Source: Tenericutes bacterium ADurb.BinA155 (lineage in GTDB: Bacteria > Bacillota_I > Bacilli_A > RFN20 > CAG-826). Taken from it: DNA of 8,968 nucleotides. The position numbers and the translations under genes were made by a program. The stretch lies in assembly GCA_002068375.1 (NCBI GenBank), contig MVZL01000045.1, positions 1 through 8,968 of the forward strand. Direction: 5' to 3'. The notes below the pieces were generated by a model. It did no database searches, was not told the origin of the DNA, and saw nothing but the letters and a program-made list of their open reading frames with translations. Each line of letters starts with the position of its first letter. Positions within the stretch are counted from its first letter, which is position 1. Positions 5,537-8,968 of the stretch are shown piece by piece.

Positions 5537-6763
5537 ATGAAGAAACAAGGAATCGCCTTGCTGATGACTTTGGCGTTATTGGGTTCGTTATCGGGGTGTT
5601 CGTTCTCCCTTAGCTCGTTTAGTTCCTCTTCTGGGACGGCGTCCTCCTCGGGGGGCGGCGTCTCTTCCAGCTCCTCAGACTCATCTTCTAGCTCGAGTTC
5701 CTCCTCGGCCTCAACTTCTTCTTCCGAGTCCTCTTCGTCGAACAGTTCGGAGGGCGGATCTTCTTCGGGCTCTTCAGGCTCCTCTTCCTCTTCGAGTTCG
5801 TCCGAGCCGGTGAAGCGTTTCACCATCACCTTCGCGAACTGGGATGGAGCCGAGCTCCAGAAATCCGATTGGGATTATGGGTCCACTCCAAGTTATACCG
5901 GCAGCACTCCGACGAAAGCCGAGGATACGGACTGCGCCTATACCTTCTCCGGATGGAATCCCGCGATCGTCGAGGTCACCGGAGTGGCCACCTACACGGC
6001 GACTTTCGCGGGAAAAAAGAAACTCTTATTCACCTTGGCCGCCGATGGAAAGTCCTATAGCGTATCGGGCCGCAATACCATAGATCCCGTTATCGTCATC
6101 CCCTCCGAATATAATGGACTGCCCGTCACGACCATCGGCGATTACGCCTTTAAGGGCTTCGCGGCCCTGACCTCTATCACGATCCCCGATTCCGTCACGA
6201 GCATCGGCAATTACGCCTTCTTCGGCTGCACCGGCCTGACCTCGGTCACGATCCCCGATTCCGTCACGAGCATCGGGTGGGGTGCTTTCTTTTGCTGTTC
6301 GGCTCTGACCTCGGTCACGATCCCCAGCTCCGTCACGAGCATCGGCGTGCGCGCCTTCTCTGGCTGCAAGGGTCTAGCCTCCATCATCGTCGATTCGGCG
6401 AACCCGAATTACCAATCGATCGACGGCGTCCTCTTTAGCAAGGACGGCAAGACCCTCATCGCTTATCCTGCGGGCAAAAGCGGATCGGCCTACGTCATCC
6501 CCAGTTCCGTCACGAGCGTCGGCTGGTGCGCCTTCTTCGGCTGTACTGGCCTCACCTCGGTCACGATCCCCAGTTCCGTCACGAACGTCAGCTATGGGGC
6601 CTTCTACGGTTGCACGGGCTGCGCCATCTATTGCGAAGCGACCTCTCGGCCAACAGACTGGGATTATCATTGGAATGATTATGGCGGGACCGCCTATTGG
6701 TATTCCGAGACGTCTAAGACGGGTTGTTGGCATTACGTGAACGGCGTGCCGACGCTCTGGTGA
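5537..6763 (+). CDS. B-repeat/leucine-rich-repeat lipoprotein, short paralogue of the 1357-5364 product
   Basis: A 408-residue lipoprotein. Its signal peptide ends in LSGC with lipidation expected at C21, so the protein should sit on the outer membrane face. Residues 22-90 are a serine-dominated spacer with scattered Gly, Asp, Glu and Asn, likely extended and crossing the cell wall. Residues 95-163 are one B-repeat-like domain (FTITFANWDGAELQKSDWDYG start). Six BspA-type LRRs follow, with GAFFGC-type cores and a NPNYQSIDGVLFSKDGK island between the fourth and fifth. The end (about 361-408) matches the large protein's C-terminus, including KTGCWHYVNGVPTLW. The start is set by AAAGGG 7 bp upstream and the signal peptide. 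The stop is TGA, at the same alignment position as the TAA of its paralogue. A binding or adhesion role is inferred from the family. Confidence 0.9.
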   Translation: MKKQGIALLMTLALLGSLSGCSFSLSSFSSSSGTASSSGGGVSSSSSDSSSSSSSSSASTSSSESSSSNSSEGGSSSGSSGSSSSSSSSEPVKRFTITFANWDGAELQKSDWDYGSTPSYTGSTPTKAEDTDCAYTFSGWNPAIVEVTGVATYTATFAGKKKLLFTLAADGKSYSVSGRNTIDPVIVIPSEYNGLPVTTIGDYAFKGFAALTSITIPDSVTSIGNYAFFGCTGLTSVTIPDSVTSIGWGAFFCCSALTSVTIPSSVTSIGVRAFSGCKGLASIIVDSANPNYQSIDGVLFSKDGKTLIAYPAGKSGSAYVIPSSVTSVGWCAFFGCTGLTSVTIPSSVTNVSYGAFYGCTGCAIYCEATSRPTDWDYHWNDYGGTAYWYSETSKTGCWHYVNGVPTLW

Positions 6764-6899
6764 AGCGAAAGCAATTTTCGGAGGGAGAATCGCCGAGTAG
6801 CAAAATCAACCCTGAGGAGGCACCCCAAAAATAACGAAGAGTTTCATTTTGAAGAAAGAACGTCCCGAGAAATGCTAAAACCCATCAAGGAGGGAAACC
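6764..6899. other. 136-bp gap with no confident element
   Basis: This gap shows no convincing terminator and no copy of the P1-P4 arrangement on the plus strand. It holds two orphan Shine-Dalgarno-like sequences (GGAGGG near 6780 and GAGGAGG at 6814-6820) with no ATG, GTG or TTG at a usable distance. The zinc-ribbon gene may therefore be read from the P3 transcript or from a promoter I cannot see. Confidence 0.4.
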
Positions 6900-7745
6900 A
6901 TGAGCAACGAAAATGAGGGTAGAAAATACAAGTGTGGCAAATGCGGTAACGAAGTCAACTTCGGCGCGGCCTATTGCTCCGCTTGCGGGACGAAGCTGAA
7001 TTGGCCGGAGACCCCGGAGCGTCCGCTGGAGGGTCGGGGGAACGATGCGATTCCAAGCGAAAACCCCATGGCTTCCGTTAGCGGAGCCAGTGGGAGCCCA
7101 TCGAGCAAAGAGCAATACACCCGCTACTCGAAAGGCTTCTTAACGTCTTTTGCTTTCAATATCGCCAGCAGCGCGTGTTTGTTCGTTGGAGCATCGCTCG
7201 CCTTCTTGCTTCCGATCTTCAAATTAGTGATCCCGACTTGCGATAAAGCATCCGGATCGTGCACTGCGGCGGCGGCGATGGTGTCTCCCCTCTGGATTTT
7301 TCTTCATTTTAATACGCTGGGTTCGTCCTTTCATAGCGGTTCCTCCAACCCCGGCTTTGGCGCGATCTATGCGATTATCTTTTCAATTCTGATGATCATT
7401 ACCCTGATCGCTTCGGCGGTGGCGTTAGGGTTAAACATCTATAAAGCGGCGAAGATCCAAGAAACGTCGTTGTTCCTTTTCGATGCGGTCAAAAAAGGCA
7501 CCAAAGACCGTCGGGACAACTATGCGAATCCTATGCCGCCTATTGTCGCTATCTTTACCTATATCATCACGGAATATCTCCTGCTATACGTCCTTGGACT
7601 TTCGGATTCTTTTGGGTTTTCCGTCTTCGCGATTGCCCCGATTGCTTTTTTCGGGGTTGCCCTCGCTCTCACCATTGTGTCCGCGGTAAAGAAAAACACC
7701 ATTAAGAAAATGATTTTGAGCGAGGATTATAACTTGAAGAAATAA
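6900..7745 (+). CDS. Zinc-ribbon membrane protein of unknown function
   Basis: A 281-residue protein. Residues 12-29 form a zinc ribbon: C12-GK-C15 and C26-SA-C29, four cysteines in two CxxC knuckles, typical of the short N-terminal ribbons found on many Firmicutes membrane proteins. A flexible Pro/Ser/Gly segment follows (36-70). Four hydrophobic helices are visible at about 85-111, 155-179, 213-234 and 241-263, and the C-terminus is lysine-rich. With no signal peptide, the ribbon is expected in the cytoplasm. The loop after the first helix contains C114 and C121 (CDKASGSC), which would be outside and could form a disulfide. The start is well supported by AAGGAGGG 5 bp upstream. The function is unknown. 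It lies between surface-protein genes but lacks their promoter arrangement. Confidence 0.8.
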   Translation: MSNENEGRKYKCGKCGNEVNFGAAYCSACGTKLNWPETPERPLEGRGNDAIPSENPMASVSGASGSPSSKEQYTRYSKGFLTSFAFNIASSACLFVGASLAFLLPIFKLVIPTCDKASGSCTAAAAMVSPLWIFLHFNTLGSSFHSGSSNPGFGAIYAIIFSILMIITLIASAVALGLNIYKAAKIQETSLFLFDAVKKGTKDRRDNYANPMPPIVAIFTYIITEYLLLYVLGLSDSFGFSVFAIAPIAFFGVALALTIVSAVKKNTIKKMILSEDYNLKK

Positions 7746-7770
7746 TCCTGCTCTTTAACTCATCACGAAG

Positions 7771-7795
7771 AAAAAAGCCGGTCCCGCGAGGAACC
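7771..7795 (-). terminator. Hairpin with T-run readable only on the minus strand
   Basis: On the minus strand GGTTCC, loop TCGC, GGGACC (7795-7780) form a 6-bp stem with one U-G wobble, followed by GGC and six T residues (7776-7771). On the plus strand the wobble becomes an A-C mismatch and no T-run follows, so it cannot be a standard terminator for the zinc-ribbon gene. No minus-strand gene ends here. Confidence 0.3.
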
Positions 7796-7824
7796 AAGCG
7801 AAGCAAAAAATCCCGATTTCACGA

Positions 7825-7857
7825 TTGGCGCTTTATTAACGCATCCTATGGTTTAAT
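7825..7857 (+). promoter_or_regulatory. Candidate promoter P4 of the receptor-like gene
   Basis: TTGGCG (7825-7830) and TTAACG (7836-7841) are 11 bp apart, followed after 10 bp by TTTAAT (7852-7857), five of six to the -10 consensus. The first nine bases, TTGGCGCTT, are identical to P3. Only 6 bp separate the -10 from the ATG, so transcription should begin at or next to the start codon. Confidence 0.5.
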
Positions 7858-7863
7858 GAAACC

Positions 7864-8968
7864 ATGAAGCGGACTTGGCTTCGATTTTTGGTGTATCTTT
7901 TTCTGTTTCTTTTCGCCTTCGCCTTGATCCCCTCGATTTCCTGGCTCTTGCCGTCCTCTTTTTCGCGGCCGGGCGAATCTTTTATCGCGACTTCGGGCCA
8001 GATCGATTACGGGGAACAAAGCGAGTATGGGAAGAAGACGGCGTTCCATTTGGCGGGACCCGCGATTCTCGCCCTCAACGCTTGGGAAATAAGTGAATCG
8101 GAGCCGGGACCCATCCATCAGGAAGTCGATGCGGCAAAGCCTTGGTCCAGCCAAGGGCTCCCGGAAGGAGGCTACGGGACTTATTACATCACGCTTATTT
8201 CCGTCCGACAGGATGCGACGTTCTTTTTGGCGTTTCCAACCCCCTTCCTCGCCGAGCGTGTTTTCTATTCCACCGATGGGTCGAGCTATCAGCATGTGAT
8301 GACGACCGGGTCCTTATCGAAGGACCGCTTTCTTCCGGCGACCTTAGTGAGCGATTCGCAAAGCGGGAACTTCTCGAGCAACACGGGGCGCCTCATCTTA
8401 GCGATTGAAATCTCTTACCTTCCTCAGCAAGGGGCCTGGGCCTTAGGGGAGCTCCAGCATCTTGGGAACAAGGATCCCCGGGTGGGGGTTCACGCTCTCA
8501 CGGGCATCAGTTTCGGGATCGTGGGGCTTCTTTGCCTCATCTCGGTCTTTTTCGCGCTATTCCGTTATTGGAAAACTCTCGGGTGGTTCTCCTTCCTCGC
8601 CCCGACCTTTTTAGGATTAGCGTTCTTATTTTCCCCCGATGTTCCTCCTTTATCCTCCAGCATCCCCTTACCGCGGCTGCCCCTATTTGGCCAAATGGCC
8701 TTGGCCTTTCTTTTCTTTGGCTTATTTATGACTTCTTTCCTTTTTTCCTCGCTCGTTTTTCCTTCAAAGAAGGCGAAGACTGGGATCTTGATCGCTGCGG
8801 TGGGGTCGCCTCTCCTCAGCGTGATTTTGATGGGACTCCTCTTCTTCAGCGATTTTGGCTTCCTTAGTCTTCTCCCCTTAGCGGGTTTCCTTCTTTTTGC
8901 CCTCTTCCGTTACCGTCCGCATTCCATTGCGGGGCACCGGCCGTTCCTTCTCGCTTCTTGCTTCGGGC
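7864..8968 (+). CDS. Receptor-like multi-pass membrane protein, 7TMR-DISM-like, partial (C-terminus outside window)
   Basis: The frame is open from ATG 7864 to the right edge (368 codons). Residues 5-33 form a first hydrophobic helix or signal. Residues about 35-208 should lie outside and contain W94 and the stretch GGYGTYYITL (102-111), followed by strand-like segments ending in RLILAIEI. This resembles the extracellular ligand-binding domain of 7TMR-DISM receptors. Helices follow at roughly 212-235, 241-258, 271-299, 307-327 and 331-348, with more expected downstream. In that family an output domain, commonly a histidine kinase, GGDEF or similar, comes after the membrane part; here it would lie outside the window. 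No ribosome site precedes the ATG, consistent with the leaderless start predicted from P4. It might instead be a plain membrane protein of unknown type; the family call is by pattern only. Confidence 0.65.
   Translation, partial: MKRTWLRFLVYLFLFLFAFALIPSISWLLPSSFSRPGESFIATSGQIDYGEQSEYGKKTAFHLAGPAILALNAWEISESEPGPIHQEVDAAKPWSSQGLPEGGYGTYYITLISVRQDATFFLAFPTPFLAERVFYSTDGSSYQHVMTTGSLSKDRFLPATLVSDSQSGNFSSNTGRLILAIEISYLPQQGAWALGELQHLGNKDPRVGVHALTGISFGIVGLLCLISVFFALFRYWKTLGWFSFLAPTFLGLAFLFSPDVPPLSSSIPLPRLPLFGQMALAFLFFGLFMTSFLFSSLVFPSKKAKTGILIAAVGSPLLSVILMGLLFFSDFGFLSLLPLAGFLLFALFRYRPHSIAGHRPFLLASCFG

Noticed and set aside
5515..5829. A long minus-strand open frame encoding a Glu-rich protein.
   Set aside because: It is the mirror of the serine tract of the lipoprotein gene (TCC/TCT/TCG read as GGA/AGA/CGA and Glu codons in another frame) and has no ribosome site or independent support.
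6862..6878. A minus-strand TTAGCA (6878-6873) 21 bp from a CAAAAT hexamer, resembling P1-P4.
   Set aside because: The second half-site 11 bp on is absent (CGGGAC) and it would drive antisense RNA into the LRR lipoprotein gene. It is probably chance.
6814..6880. A possible short leader peptide after the GAGGAGG at 6814-6820.
   Set aside because: No ATG, GTG or TTG lies at the right distance. The nearest open run would need an ATA start or a distant TTG.

Overview
The window reads as a chromosomal segment of an uncultivated, probably host-associated member of the Bacilli (a gut relative of the Erysipelotrichia is my best guess). The evidence is indirect. Coding DNA is moderately GC-rich and intergenic DNA AT-richer. 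Shine-Dalgarno sites are AGGAGG-like. Lipoproteins have short signal peptides followed by long serine tracts. BspA-type leucine-rich repeats are combined with Listeria/Bacteroides-type B-repeats, a combination common in such genomes. TGA is used as a stop, so this is the standard code and not the Mollicutes code. The lineage is an inference that no marker gene here confirms.

Layout, left to right. (1) Positions 1-360, minus strand: the N-terminal part of a lipoprotein gene with a LAAC lipobox and an Ig-like region, cut by the window edge. (2) Positions 559-1076, plus strand, divergent from it: a two-gene unit with a 4-bp ATGA overlap, encoding a 68-residue unknown protein and a minimal nucleotidyltransferase of the MNT/MntA type. 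No HEPN partner is visible. (3) Positions 1357-5364: a 1335-residue surface protein with a signal or anchor helix, serine linker, nine B-repeat-like domains, about 22 leucine-rich repeats and a conserved Trp-rich C-terminus, followed by a strong intrinsic terminator. (4) Positions 5537-6763: a 408-residue lipoprotein that is a short paralogue of the same design (one B-repeat, six LRRs, same C-terminus). (5) Positions 6900-7745: a zinc-ribbon protein with about four membrane helices. (6) Positions 7864-8968, open at the right edge: a membrane protein with an external sensory-like domain and several membrane helices, resembling the 7TMR-DISM receptor architecture.

The main unexpected result is regulatory. 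The lipoprotein, both LRR proteins and the receptor-like gene are each preceded by the same 33-bp arrangement: two TTRGC-like hexamers 11 bp apart, then exactly 10 bp, then a -10-like hexamer. No ordinary -35 element is present. This is the geometry of PhoB/OmpR-family response-regulator boxes that replace a -35. It suggests that the envelope genes in this window form one regulon. The MNT unit and the zinc-ribbon gene lack the arrangement.
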